From positions 344,882 through 408,881 of the forward strand of contig NZ_RAZF01000001.1 in the NCBI RefSeq assembly GCF_003612555.1: a DNA stretch of 64,000 bases. Reading direction: 5' to 3'. The position numbers were made by a program, and so were the translations under genes. Source of the stretch: Acutalibacter sp. 1XD8-33. Lineage in GTDB: Bacteria > Bacillota > Clostridia > Oscillospirales > Acutalibacteraceae. Positions within the stretch are counted from its first letter, which is position 1. Every line of letters starts with the position of its first letter. This document shows positions 16,830 through 25,019 of this stretch, one piece after another. The notes beneath the pieces were generated by a model. That model saw nothing but the letters and a program-made list of their open reading frames with translations. It did not search any database and was not told where the DNA came from.

Positions 16830-17234
16830 TTCAAACCCTCTCCTCCTCTAAGGTCGTGGCACACGGCGCGAAGAACGGCGAAAAGACAGGGCTGGGTTTC
16901 GCCGTGTGTCATGAGTTTTCCTGCGGAAAACTCTGCCAAGCTGAGTGCGAAGCTCTCTCAGCTGGCCAACGTAAAAGTTTTGGTCGAGCTTTTTCAAAAG
17001 CTCGCGGTGGTTTGGAGGCGGAGCCTCCAAGGTCTTGCCCTTAAACACCTGAGAAGCGCAATTTTTGCGGGTGGTGAATAATAGGTTAACACTCGCTTCG
17101 CTCGGTTAACTATACAAGAGGGGTGCGGAGAGTTCATCTCGTGTAACGAGATGAAACTCTTTTGCAACTGAATAAAAAGCACCCCTGGAAACCGAAACCA
17201 GCCCTATCGTTTCGCCGTTCTGTGCGTCATGTGC
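16830..17234. repeat. Intergenic repeat mosaic between mraY and spoVD
   Basis: This 405-base gap has no gene; murE and murF would be expected here. It begins with the long hairpin GGCACACGGCG...CGCCGTGTGTC (16857-16909) right behind the mraY ribosome site. GTAAAAGTTTTGG and GAGCTTttcAAAAGCTC-type hairpin (16986-17003) follow, then CACCTGAGAAGCGCAATTTTTG (17045-17066), a GGTTAACACTCGC / GGTTAACTAT stretch and a GGAGAGTTCATCTCG / AGATGAAACTC hairpin (17127-17160). Confidence 0.8.
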
Positions 17235-19514
17235 CTAATCAAGATGCACATAGGTCTCGGTGTTCACCTCGGAGGCGAAGGTGAGGGTGATCACCGTGCC
17301 CTGCTTCACCTTGTCGCCAGCGGGCACGCCCTGAAGCGTCACCTGGCTGCCCTCGTCCCGCACGCCGTTCACGCTGATCTGCAGGCCGTTCACCGCCGCC
17401 AGGTAGCTGGCGTTCACCAGGTCGTAGCCGAAGAAGTCCGGCACCTCCACCATGGCCTCGTTCAGGTCGTAGCCGGAGGTGTACAGCACCACCTTGCCCT
17501 TCTTGGGCACCGTGGTTCCGCTTTCCGGAATCTGCTCCACCACCTTGTTGTCCCAGTCGCTCTCGTCCCCCACCACGTCATAGTAGAGCCCAAGCTCCCG
17601 GAGCTTCTCCTGGGCCTCGCCGATGGTGAGCCCCACCACAGAGGGAGAAACCATATCCAGCTGGCTGTATTCGTCCTCTGTGTACTGGACCTCTACCCCC
17701 AGATAGGGCAGCAGCTCCTGCATGATGGCGGAAAAGATGGGCCCGGCCACCGCGTTGCCGCCGGTGAGGTTGCCGTTCGCCTCCCCGTCCGGCTCGTCGA
17801 AAAACACCAGCAGGGCGTATTTCGGGTCCTCCGCCGGGGCGAAGCCGCAGTAAGAGGCGATGTACTCCATGGGCTTCGTGGGGTCCTCGTTGTGCTTTGC
17901 CACCTTCTCTGAGGTGCCGGTCTTGCCGCAGACCCGGTAGCCGGAGACATAGCCTCCCCGGGCGGTGCCCGCCATGGCGTTCTGCCGGAGGATATCGCTG
18001 ATGGTCCTGGAGGTCTCCTCAGAGATCACCTGGCGGCGGTAGCTGGTGTCCGCGTTCTTGATGATATTGCCGTCCCCGTCCACAATCCGCCCCACCACAT
18101 GGGGCCGCACCAGGTGGCCGCCGTTTGCCACAGCCGCGCAGGCGGTGATCATCTGGATGGGGGTGATGGAGAAGTTCTGGCCAAAGGATTCCACCATCAG
18201 GTCGGGGAGGCCCATCTCGCCCTCCGGGTGGTAGATGCTGCGGGCCTCGCCGGGCAGATCGATGCCGGTTTTCTCCGTGAAGCCGAAGGACTCCCGGTAC
18301 TTGCAGAAGCGGTCGATTCTCAGCTCTGAGCCGATGTGCATGAACCAGGGGTTGCAGGAGTTGCACAGGCCCTCCCGGAAGGTGGTGGTGCCGTGGCCCT
18401 CCCGCTTCCAGCAGTGGATGGGGTCGTCCACGCCCTCCAGCTTGACCTGGCCGCTGCAGGTGAACTGGCTGTCCTCCTTGATGACGCCCTCCTCCAGGCC
18501 CATGGAGCCCACGCACATTTTATAGACGCTGCCGGGATAGTAGGTGTCCGAGACGCCCTTGTTCCGCCACTGGGTGGCAAGGGCCACGCTCTCGGCCTCG
18601 TCCCGGGCCTCGCCCTCGGGCAATGCCTCCACCTCCTTGAGCAGGTTCTGGTCCCGGATGGTAAAGGGGTCGTTGGGGTCGTAGTTGGGGCGGGTGGCAA
18701 GGCCCAGGATGCCCCCGGTGTCCACGTCCATCATCACGGCCACCGCGCCGCTTTTCACCTTGAAGCGCTCGATGCCCTCCGCCAGGTATTTTTCCAGCAC
18801 GCTCTGGACCGTGGTGTCGATGGTGAGCACCAGGTCATAGCCGTTTTCCGCCTCGATCACCTGCTCGTATTCAAAGGGCATGTCGGTGCCAAAGCCGTTT
18901 TTCGCGGCCACCAGCCGTCCCGCGCTGCCGGAGAGCTCACTCTCGTAGTAGAGCTCCAGGCCGTCCAGGCCCTGGTTGTCTGCCCCCGTGAACCCCAGCA
19001 CATTGGAGGCCACGGAGCCGTATGGATAGTAGCGCTTGTAGTCGTCAATCAGGCGGATGCCGTTGTCAATATTATGTTCCAGCTTGAAATCGTTAATGCG
19101 GTCCCGGACGTCGCTTTCGATTTTTCGCTTGATTACCGTGTAATAGGAGCTTCTGTCCCCGGTTTTCTCATAGAGCTCGGCTTCGTCTAGGCCCAGAATC
19201 TCTGAAAGGCCCGAGGCCACCGTGCGCCGCAAGCCTTCTTCCTCTGCCAGATAGGCGGGCTCCAGCACCACCGTCCACACGCTGGCGCTCTGGGCCAACA
19301 CCTTGGTTCCCGTGGCGTCATAGATGGTGCCCCGCATGGCGGGGAGGGTTGTGCTGCGCAGGCTCTGCTCCATGGCCTTGACGCTGAGCTCCTCGCCCCG
19401 CACCACCTGCCAGTGGAACAGGCTGGCCGCCGCCGCGCCGAAGCCCACCAGAACCAGCGCCACCGTGAGGCCCATGGCCTTTTTTCTGATTTTTTCCGCC
19501 GAACCCTTCGCCAT
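17235..19514 (-). CDS. spoVD: SpoVD/PBP2-type penicillin-binding protein with PASTA domains
   Basis: This 759-residue class B PBP is the cross-linking transpeptidase partner of a SEDS polymerase. A short cytoplasmic start (MAKGSAEKIRKKA) is followed by a membrane anchor (GLTVALVLVGFGAAAASLF), the PBP dimerisation domain (MRGTIYDATGTKVLAQSASVW) and the transpeptidase domain. That domain has YYPGSVYKMCVG (SxxK serine), CNSCNPWF (SxN) and VCGKTGTSEK (KTG). Two PASTA repeats end the protein (SPSVVGLTIGEAQEKL and VEVPDFFGYDLVNASY). GGGAGGAC precedes the ATG at 19514. The PASTA end makes SpoVD, used for spore cortex, or a vegetative PbpB role equally possible. Confidence 0.92.
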   Translation of the reverse strand: MAKGSAEKIRKKAMGLTVALVLVGFGAAAASLFHWQVVRGEELSVKAMEQSLRSTTLPAMRGTIYDATGTKVLAQSASVWTVVLEPAYLAEEEGLRRTVASGLSEILGLDEAELYEKTGDRSSYYTVIKRKIESDVRDRINDFKLEHNIDNGIRLIDDYKRYYPYGSVASNVLGFTGADNQGLDGLELYYESELSGSAGRLVAAKNGFGTDMPFEYEQVIEAENGYDLVLTIDTTVQSVLEKYLAEGIERFKVKSGAVAVMMDVDTGGILGLATRPNYDPNDPFTIRDQNLLKEVEALPEGEARDEAESVALATQWRNKGVSDTYYPGSVYKMCVGSMGLEEGVIKEDSQFTCSGQVKLEGVDDPIHCWKREGHGTTTFREGLCNSCNPWFMHIGSELRIDRFCKYRESFGFTEKTGIDLPGEARSIYHPEGEMGLPDLMVESFGQNFSITPIQMITACAAVANGGHLVRPHVVGRIVDGDGNIIKNADTSYRRQVISEETSRTISDILRQNAMAGTARGGYVSGYRVCGKTGTSEKVAKHNEDPTKPMEYIASYCGFAPAEDPKYALLVFFDEPDGEANGNLTGGNAVAGPIFSAIMQELLPYLGVEVQYTEDEYSQLDMVSPSVVGLTIGEAQEKLRELGLYYDVVGDESDWDNKVVEQIPESGTTVPKKGKVVLYTSGYDLNEAMVEVPDFFGYDLVNASYLAAVNGLQISVNGVRDEGSQVTLQGVPAGDKVKQGTVITLTFASEVNTETYVHLD

Positions 19515-19944
19515 ACCGCGTCCTCCCGGGTTTTTTAGAAAATAAGAGCCAAAACTGGTTGGCTCCTTAAGGTCGTGGGCCACAAGAGTTCGCGAAGCAA
19601 AACTCATGGCACATGACGAAGCTCAGCTATCTCGTCCCGCCATTCCCGGCGTCAGGCACCCCGCTCGCATTTTGCGGCCTGCCGCAAAATGGCCGTGGAG
19701 AAACGGGCAAAGCCCGTTTCTCCCGGCGGTTCGTCCGAAGGACGAACCCGAGCGGGGCGGATGCCGGAGAAAGCCCGCAACGAACGTTCGCACCCAGCTT
19801 AGCAGAGTTTTCCGCAGGAAAACGGAAAGATAAACTGAGCCGCGCGAGTGTTTATCTTTTTGTCACTACCGCGAAACCCAGCTTACTCCTCGCGCCCCAC
19901 AAAAAAATCCTCGATCTATCTCTATTCCATCCGCTTCCCGATTA
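19515..19944. repeat. Intergenic repeat mosaic between spoVD and ftsL
   Basis: This 430-base gap has no gene. It has AAGGTCGTGGGCCACAAGAG behind the spoVD ribosome site and paired stretches around ATTTTGCGGCctgCCGCAAAAT (about 19669-19690). GAAACGGGcaaaGCCCGTTTC (19702-19722) with GGTTCGTCCgaaGGACGAACC (19729-19749) follow, then AAGATAAACtgagccgcgcgagtGTTTATCTT (19827-19859). The compact perfect hairpins recur at 29280-29360. Confidence 0.8.
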
Positions 19945-20475
19945 TTACCCCGCGAAGCAGCTTCTGATCCACGCGAAAAACTGGTCCAGCCAAGAGCCGC
20001 TGTCGATCTCCTGCACCACGGTGCCCTTGTCCTGCTGGGCCACATGGAGGTACACCACCTGGGACCCCAAGAGCTTGCCCATGCCCAGCTGCTGGGTGGC
20101 GTAGTCCTCCACCTGGGCGTCGGTCATTTTCTGGGCCGCCTGCATGGTCAGCTGGACCTCCAGGCTCTGGGCCTCGTCCAGCTGGGTCTGCGTGGTGTTG
20201 ATCTCCTCCGTCAGCTCCGTGAGCTGCACCTCGCTGTATACCGCCCCGATGCCCGTGGCAAATACCACCGCAAAGCATAACGCGCCCGCGATCATCCGCA
20301 GGGGGCTGTGCTTGGGCCTGGGCTGCTTTTCCGGCTCCTTCTGGGGCTTTTGTTCCGGCAGCTCTACGACATTTTCTCTTCGCTGAGGCTGCTCCTCAAC
20401 CTGTGGCTGCAACACCGCCGCCGTGTCTTGGTCCTCAAACAAAGAAAAATCCAGCGCCCCGTTATGATATGCCAT
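19945..20475 (-). CDS. ftsL: FtsL-like divisome protein
   Basis: This 176-residue bitopic protein sits between rsmH and spoVD, the usual ftsL place. An acidic, proline-rich cytoplasmic part (VEEQPQRRENVVELPEQKP) precedes one membrane helix (LRMIAGALCFAVVFATGIGAVY). A coiled-coil outside follows (SEVQLTELTEEINTTQTQLDEAQ), then VEDYATQQLGMGKLLGSQVVYLHV, like FtsL/FtsB leucine-zipper proteins. GGAGGAA precedes the ATG at 20475. Sequence similarity in this family is weak, so the name rests on topology and position. Confidence 0.8.
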   Translation of the reverse strand: MAYHNGALDFSLFEDQDTAAVLQPQVEEQPQRRENVVELPEQKPQKEPEKQPRPKHSPLRMIAGALCFAVVFATGIGAVYSEVQLTELTEEINTTQTQLDEAQSLEVQLTMQAAQKMTDAQVEDYATQQLGMGKLLGSQVVYLHVAQQDKGTVVQEIDSGSWLDQFFAWIRSCFAG

Positions 20476-20514
20476 GGTAATTCCTCCCCACCGGCCCCAC
20501 TGGCCGGTATCAGA

Positions 20515-20613
20515 TCGTAAACAAACTCGAAAGCCAGCCAAGTTGCTTTCAAGTCTGGCAGCATAGCCGCCTGGTTCAAAAGAAGTTTTGATTCTTTCAA
20601 ACTGTAACTATAC
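20515..20613. repeat. Degenerate copy of the 115-bp TIR element
   Basis: The sequence from TCGTAAACAAACTCGAAAGCC to CAAACTGTAACTATA matches the layout of the elements at 38020 and 45848: an outer AGTAAAC / GTAACTATA pair, an inner TTGAAAG-type arm and CCTGGTTCAAAAGAAG...CTTTCAAAC. It lies inside the division operon between rsmH and ftsL. Confidence 0.6.
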
Positions 20614-20660
20614 GTCCTAACTCCCCACAGCCCGCCGCTTGCGGACCTGCCCGGTATTTT

Positions 20661-21599
20661 CTATTCCCGCCGGGCCCTCTCAAACACCCTCAGCCGGGCG
20701 CTGCGCGCCCTGGGGTTTTCCGCCGTCTCCTCCGGAGAGGGCGCCACCCCTTTTTTATATACCAATCTGCCCTGGGGCTTTTTCCCGCACACGCACACGG
20801 GAAAGTCCTTGGGGCAGGTACAGCCCTGACACCACTGGGCCATCCGCCGCTTCACCAGCCGGTCCTCCAGGGAGTGGAAGGTGATTACGGCCAGCCGTCC
20901 CTGAGGCTTCAGCAGGGAAAACGCCCCCTCCAACCCTTCTTCCAGCCGGTCCAGCTCCCCGTTCACCGCGATGCGCAGGGCCTGAAAGGTCTTTCTGGCC
21001 GGATGCCCCTCTCCCCGCCGGACCGCCGCCGGAACGGAGGCTTTTATGATCTCCGCCAGCTGGACCGTGGTCCGGATGGGGGCTTCCTCCCGGGCCTTGC
21101 AGATTCCTGCCGCGATGCGCCCGGCGCTTCTGTCCTCCCCATACCGCAGGATGATCCCCGCCAGCTCCCCCTGGGAAAGGCTGTTCACCAGGTCCGCCGC
21201 CGTGGGCCCCTCCTGGCTCATGCGCATATCCAGGGGCGCGTCGTAGTGATAGGAAAAGCCCCGGCCCGGGTCGTCCAGCTGGTGGGAGCTGACCCCGATG
21301 TCCAGCAGGATGCCGTCCGCGCCGGAGATTCCCCGCTCCTCCGCAAGCTCCGCCATGTTTCCGAAGTTCCCCCGGGCGAACTCCACATTGGGAAAGCCCG
21401 AGAGCCGCCGGGAAGCCGCCTCTATGGCGTCCGGGTCCTGGTCGATGGCCAAGAGCCTTCCCCGGCCCTCCAGTCCCCGCAGGATCGCCTGCGAATGCCC
21501 GCCGCCCCCCACGGTGCCGTCGATGTAGTCGCCGCCGGGACGCACCCGCAGGGCCTCGATGGTCTCCCGAAACAGCACGGGCTTGTGTTGAAATTCCAT
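20661..21599 (-). CDS. rsmH: 16S rRNA m4C1402 methyltransferase RsmH
   Basis: RsmH (MraW) methylates N4 of C1402 in 16S rRNA using SAM. The 312-residue protein has EFQHKPVLFRETIEALRVRPGGDYIDGTVGGGGHSQAIL (start and SAM loop GTVGGGGHS), DGILLDIGVSSHQLDDPGRGFSY, KTFQALRIAVNGELDRLEEGL and RLAVITFHSLEDRLVKRRMAQW, all family signatures. It follows mraZ by 20 bases as the second gene of the cluster. AAAGGAG precedes the start. Confidence 0.97.
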   Translation of the reverse strand: MEFQHKPVLFRETIEALRVRPGGDYIDGTVGGGGHSQAILRGLEGRGRLLAIDQDPDAIEAASRRLSGFPNVEFARGNFGNMAELAEERGISGADGILLDIGVSSHQLDDPGRGFSYHYDAPLDMRMSQEGPTAADLVNSLSQGELAGIILRYGEDRSAGRIAAGICKAREEAPIRTTVQLAEIIKASVPAAVRRGEGHPARKTFQALRIAVNGELDRLEEGLEGAFSLLKPQGRLAVITFHSLEDRLVKRRMAQWCQGCTCPKDFPVCVCGKKPQGRLVYKKGVAPSPEETAENPRARSARLRVFERARRE

Positions 21600-21619
21600 T
21601 GGGGCTCCTTTCCCGGCCG

Positions 21620-22039
21620 CTACAGAGCCAGCAGGTTCATGGATTCTTCGATGTTCGCCTCGGTCTGGCTGTCATTGTAGGCGGCCCACCGGGCGGTGTC
21701 CCAGATCTCGGCCCGAACCGCCGCGCCGATGACGGTCACATCCTTTTCCAGGCCCGCGTGCTCCCGCAGATTGGGGGGGATCAGGATGCGGCCCTGCTTA
21801 TCCGGCTCCACCTCTGCGGCCCCGGAAAAGAAATACCGCTGGACGCTTCTGCCCTGGGCCAGGGGCATGGCGGAAACCTTCTCCACCAGCTTGTCCCACT
21901 GGGCTTGAGAGAGTACGAACAGGCAGCCATCTAGGCCTTTGCACACGTAGAACTTGTCCCCCAGGTCCTCCCGGAACTTGGAGGGCACCGTGACCCGGCC
22001 CTTCTGGTCCATATTGTGCTGGTATTCGCCTGTCAGCAT
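21620..22039 (-). CDS. mraZ: Transcriptional regulator MraZ
   Basis: MraZ is a ring-forming AbrB-type DNA-binding protein that controls the division cluster. The 139-residue sequence begins MLTGEYQHNMDQKGRVTVPSKFRED and has a second half-repeat (EPDKQGRILIPPNLREHAGLEKDVTVIGA), the two SpoVT/AbrB-like halves of the family. It is the first gene of the cluster. Its likely binding sites (AAAGTG repeats) lie about 550 bases upstream, beyond an inserted repeat block. Confidence 0.96.
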   Translation of the reverse strand: MLTGEYQHNMDQKGRVTVPSKFREDLGDKFYVCKGLDGCLFVLSQAQWDKLVEKVSAMPLAQGRSVQRYFFSGAAEVEPDKQGRILIPPNLREHAGLEKDVTVIGAAVRAEIWDTARWAAYNDSQTEANIEESMNLLAL

Positions 22040-22560
22040 CTCCCTTGGACCTCCCCCTCACGACCGTGGGACTCTGTCCCACACCCTGCAACCTTTGAAA
22101 AGGTTGACGAAACTTTTAACCACTCCTCGTTTCACTCGTCGTGAACGTTTTGAGGTTTTCGACCAGCTAACCAGGGTAAAAGTTTTGGTCGAGCTTTTTC
22201 AAAAGCTCGTGGGAGTTTGAGGGGTGAGTGTCTGCCAGGGGCAGACAAGCTACGAACCGACCGAAGCGACAGCTGAGACCCAACGCCCTCAAGATCTTGC
22301 CCTTAAACACCTGAGAAAATAACGCAGGAGGGTAGCATAAACGTCCCGGTGGGACGTTTTGCGTAGGGGACCCTCGTCGGGGGTCCTCTATCCCGGCTGC
22401 GGAGCAGACGGGACAAAGGCGCTGGAAACCGGAACCAGCCAGCTCCGCGCGCCCCGCACGCGCTGAAATGCGCGCCGGGCCATGTTCCATCTGGCCGCGC
22501 CCATGGGCCCACACGGCCCCCTATCATTCTCAAGAGCCCGGGACGAAGCATTTGCCACTT
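22040..22560. repeat. Repeat mosaic between the cluster promoter and mraZ
   Basis: No gene is seen. Modules are CCTTTGAAAAGG with AAACTTTTAACC (22090-22120), GGGTAAAAGTTTTGG with GAGCTTTTTcAAAAGCTC (22174-22208) and GTCTGCC-agg-GGCAGAC with CGAACCGACCGAAGCGACAG (22230-22280). The paired hairpins AAACGTCCC-ggt-GGGACGTTT (22338-22358) and GGACC-CTCGTCGGG-GGTCC (22368-22386) follow. These last two are the compensated versions of stems seen elsewhere. Confidence 0.75.
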
Positions 22561-22585
22561 TCGCAACACTGTCTCCCCCTGCGTG

Positions 22586-22649
22586 GCACTTTTACCCACT
22601 TTCTGCCACTCAGTACCATTAGTATACCACCGATCCCCCCCTAAATCAA
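22586..22649 (-). promoter_or_regulatory. Division cluster promoter with MraZ-box-like repeats
   Basis: On the minus strand TTGATT (22644-22649) and TATACT (22621-22626) are 17 bases apart. Directly downstream come three boxes with a ten-base period: GAGTGGC, AAAGTGG and AAAGTGC (starting complements at 22606, 22596 and 22586). AAAGTG-type tandem boxes are the reported MraZ target in Firmicutes relatives and Mollicutes. The location fits autoregulation of the cluster. Confidence 0.7.
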
Positions 22650-22717
22650 CCTAAAAATCTCGCGGAACCCCGCCTGGCTCTAGGCTCGAAGGCTTGTTCG
22701 ACCTCATTTGGCGGGAA

Positions 22718-22752
22718 CAAAAATTCCTCTCGCTAGATTTAGCAAGAGGAAA
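22718..22752 (-). terminator. Terminator of the coaD operon
   Basis: On the minus strand CCTCTtGCTaaatctAGCgAGAGG is followed by AATTTTTG. It lies about 45 bases after the stop of the coiled-coil protein gene and separates that operon from the division cluster promoter. Confidence 0.7.
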
Positions 22753-22797
22753 CCATTCTTTTTACTATTATTGTCTGTTTCTCACAGTTTTCTGGCC

Positions 22798-23277
22798 TTA
22801 TATTTGTGAATTGCGCTGCGAGGCCTTAATATTCTGCCTGGTTTTGCGCAATTCGGTCAAACTTTCCGAGAGGGATTCGTCTGTCCGGCGCATCAGATCG
22901 TCCACATAATCGCTGCTGGCCTTGCGCATTTCCTTGAACTGAGCCTGGGCCTGGGCCAGGATTTCGTTGGCCTTCTGCTGGGCCTGACGCACCACCTCCT
23001 GCTGGGCCACCAGGGCCTTGCCCCGCTCTTCGGCGGCGTGGACAATGTTTTCCGCCTCCCGGTTGGCCTCGTTGATAATTTGGCCGTGCTCTGCCACAAT
23101 GGTCTTGGCCTGGCTGATCTCCTGGGGAAACACGTCCCGGATATCGTCCAGGATGGCGCGGATCTCCTCGCTGTCCACCAGCACCTTTCCAGAGGAAAGA
23201 GGCATCTTCCAGCCCTTGTCCAACACGTCGTACATCTCGTCGATCAGGTCCTCGATGGTCGCTTGATTATTGCTCAT
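22798..23277 (-). CDS. Coiled-coil, DivIVA/ATPase-subunit-like protein
   Basis: This 159-residue, highly charged protein is almost wholly alpha-helical. It has ATIEDLIDEMYDVLDKGWKMPLSSGKVLVDSEEIRAILDDIR, then a long coiled coil rich in Glu, Ala and Gln (EANREAENIVHAAEERGKALVAQQEVVRQAQQKANEILAQA). Proteins of this shape beside coaD in Clostridia are often labelled as ATPase subunit-like, but the coiled coil is also DivIVA-like; no enzyme motif is present. ATG at 23277 is chosen for homology and its ribosome site. It follows coaD by 23 bases in the same operon. Confidence 0.65.
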   Translation of the reverse strand: MSNNQATIEDLIDEMYDVLDKGWKMPLSSGKVLVDSEEIRAILDDIRDVFPQEISQAKTIVAEHGQIINEANREAENIVHAAEERGKALVAQQEVVRQAQQKANEILAQAQAQFKEMRKASSDYVDDLMRRTDESLSESLTELRKTRQNIKASQRNSQI

Positions 23278-23299
23278 GATAATCTTTCCCTTTCCGAAA

Positions 23300-23806
23300 T
23301 CAGTTTGCCGGCTGGCAGAGCCTGCCGCGAATGGCCTCCAGGATACACGCGGGCACAAAATGAGAGATGTCTCCCCCAAAGCCCGCCACCTGCTTCACCA
23401 TGCTGGAGCTTAAAAACATATGCTCCGCGCTGGTGGAGAGAAACATGGTCTCCAGCTGGGGGTTCAGCTTTTTATTGGTGAGGGCCTGCTGGAACTCATA
23501 CTCGAAGTCCGTCAGCGCCCGAAGGCCCTTGACCACCACCACAGCCTGTTTCTGCCGGGCGTAGTCCGCCAGAAGCCCCTCCACCCGGTCCACCTCCACA
23601 TTGCCGATTCCCTCGGCGGCGCAGACCTTTCGGAGCATCTCCATGCGCTCCTCCACAGAGAAGCTGTAGCGCTTGTCCGGGTTCACGGGCACCGCCACGA
23701 TGATTCTGTCAAAAATCTTGCTGGCCCGGCTGATAATGTCCAGATGGCCCAGGGTCACCGGGTCAAAGCTGCCTGGGCACACCGCTGTTTTCATATGCTC
23801 CGTCAT
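23300..23806 (-). CDS. coaD: Phosphopantetheine adenylyltransferase CoaD
   Basis: CoaD joins 4'-phosphopantetheine and ATP to dephospho-CoA. The 168-residue protein has the nucleotidyltransferase motif CPGSFDPVTLGHLDIISRAS (T/HxGH as TLGH), VKGLRALTDFEYEFQQALTNKKL and TMFLSTSAEHMFLSSSMVKQVAGFGGDI with the ISSS/T-type signature. The first ATG at 23806 is used because AAGGAG is eight bases upstream. It overlaps the stop of rsmD by four bases, so the two are coupled. Confidence 0.96.
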   Translation of the reverse strand: MTEHMKTAVCPGSFDPVTLGHLDIISRASKIFDRIIVAVPVNPDKRYSFSVEERMEMLRKVCAAEGIGNVEVDRVEGLLADYARQKQAVVVVKGLRALTDFEYEFQQALTNKKLNPQLETMFLSTSAEHMFLSSSMVKQVAGFGGDISHFVPACILEAIRGRLCQPAN

Positions 23807-24378
23807 TGTGTCTGCTCCTTCTCCCCGTTCTGGGACGGCTGCTCCTCCGCCCGATATACGCTCAGGGCCGTGCGGCCATAGCGGTGGATTTTCGAGAGGG
23901 CGAACCGCCCCGCCCCTTCCGGCGGCTGCTCCCGGCTGCCGTGCTCGCAGACAATCACTCCGCCGGGGGCCATTTTCTCCGCCGTGAGGGCCAGGGCCTC
24001 CGAGAGAAGCCCCGCCTCATAGGGCGGGTCGATATAGGCCAGGTCAAAGCGGCCACGCTCTCCCCGCAGGAAGCCCCGGAAATCTCCCGGGACCACCCGG
24101 GCCCGGTCCTGGAAGCCGGCGGCCTTCAGGTTTTTTTCCACCACCCGGATGGAATCCCGGCTGGCGTCCACAAAAACCGCCTCCCGGGCCCCCCGGCTGA
24201 GAGCCTCCAGCCCGATCTGTCCGGACCCGGCGAAGAGGTCCAGGAAGCGCCGGCCCTCCACGCCGAACTGCAAAATATTAAAGAGGGCCTCCTTCACCAT
24301 ATTGGTGGTGGGCCGCACCTGCTCGCCCTCCAGGGCCAGCAGTTTTTTCCCCCGTCTTGAGCCTGAGATAATTCGCAT
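23803..24378 (-). CDS. rsmD: 16S rRNA m2G966 methyltransferase RsmD
   Basis: RsmD methylates N2 of G966 in 16S rRNA. The 191-residue protein begins MRIISGSRRGKKLLALEGEQVRPTTNMVKEALFNIL, and has FLDLFAGSGQIGLEALSRGA (SAM loop), AVFVDASRDSIRVVEKNL and FDLAYIDPPYEAGL, where DPPY is the catalytic motif of amino-methyltransferases. It heads the rsmD-coaD-coiled coil operon, an arrangement common in Firmicutes. Confidence 0.95.
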   Translation of the reverse strand: MRIISGSRRGKKLLALEGEQVRPTTNMVKEALFNILQFGVEGRRFLDLFAGSGQIGLEALSRGAREAVFVDASRDSIRVVEKNLKAAGFQDRARVVPGDFRGFLRGERGRFDLAYIDPPYEAGLLSEALALTAEKMAPGGVIVCEHGSREQPPEGAGRFALSKIHRYGRTALSVYRAEEQPSQNGEKEQTQ

Positions 24379-25019
24379 AGGATTCCTTTTGGTTGGTTTT
24401 TGTTTTATGGTATGGGGGCCTTTTGGGCCCGAAAACGCGTCCAGATTTCAATGGGCAAGGCGCGCGTTATGGCTGGTACGCTCGCGCGCTCAGCTGGCTG
24501 AGAGCGGAAGAGCTCCACACATTGGCCGGTCCAGCGGGCCTTACGCTGGCGCGGGTGTGGGCCGCGCAGGCCCACGACCTTGCCCTTAAACTCATGAGAA
24601 AATAACGCGGGAAGATAGGGAAACAGTCCGGTGGACTGTTTCCCGCAAGAAACCCACGTATGGGGTTTCTTGTTTCGCTTTGCATCTGCAAAGCGAACGA
24701 AAGGCTTGCCCGCCACACAAGGCTCGCTGGTTCCGGTTTCCAGGGCGCTTTTTCTCTTGCAAAAAGCGCCCTCTTTGCGCAATTCTTGCGCAAATTCACC
24801 CGCAAAAATGTGCTTCTCAGGTGTTAAGGTCAAGGTCAAGACCATGGGACCGCTGCCCCACACCCCGCAACCTTTGAGAAAGGTAAGACTTCGTTTCACG
24901 AAGTCTACGAAACATTTTACGTTGGCCAGCTGAGTGCGTTTCCGGGCATGACGAAGCTCCGCTATCTCATTTCACCATGATTGGCATCATGTGCATTATG
25001 CCATTTTCCCGGGCGAATG
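24379..25019. repeat. Repeat mosaic between rsmD and uvrC
   Basis: This 641-base gap has no gene. It has CACATTGGCCGGTCCAGCGGGCC (24518-24540), AAACAGTCC-ggt-GGACTGTTT (24621-24641) and CAAGAAACC-cacgtatgg-GGTTTCTTG (24646-24672). A GGTTAAGGTC-like stretch, CAACCTTTgagAAAGGTAAG and GACTTCGTttcACGAAGTC (24887-24905) with AAACATTTTACGTTGG follow. Here the module order is inverted relative to the operon. Confidence 0.75.

Noticed and set aside
22694..22909. Small open frame of 71 codons on the plus strand
   Set aside because: It runs across a terminator and into the coiled-coil gene on the other strand, without a ribosome site or known match.
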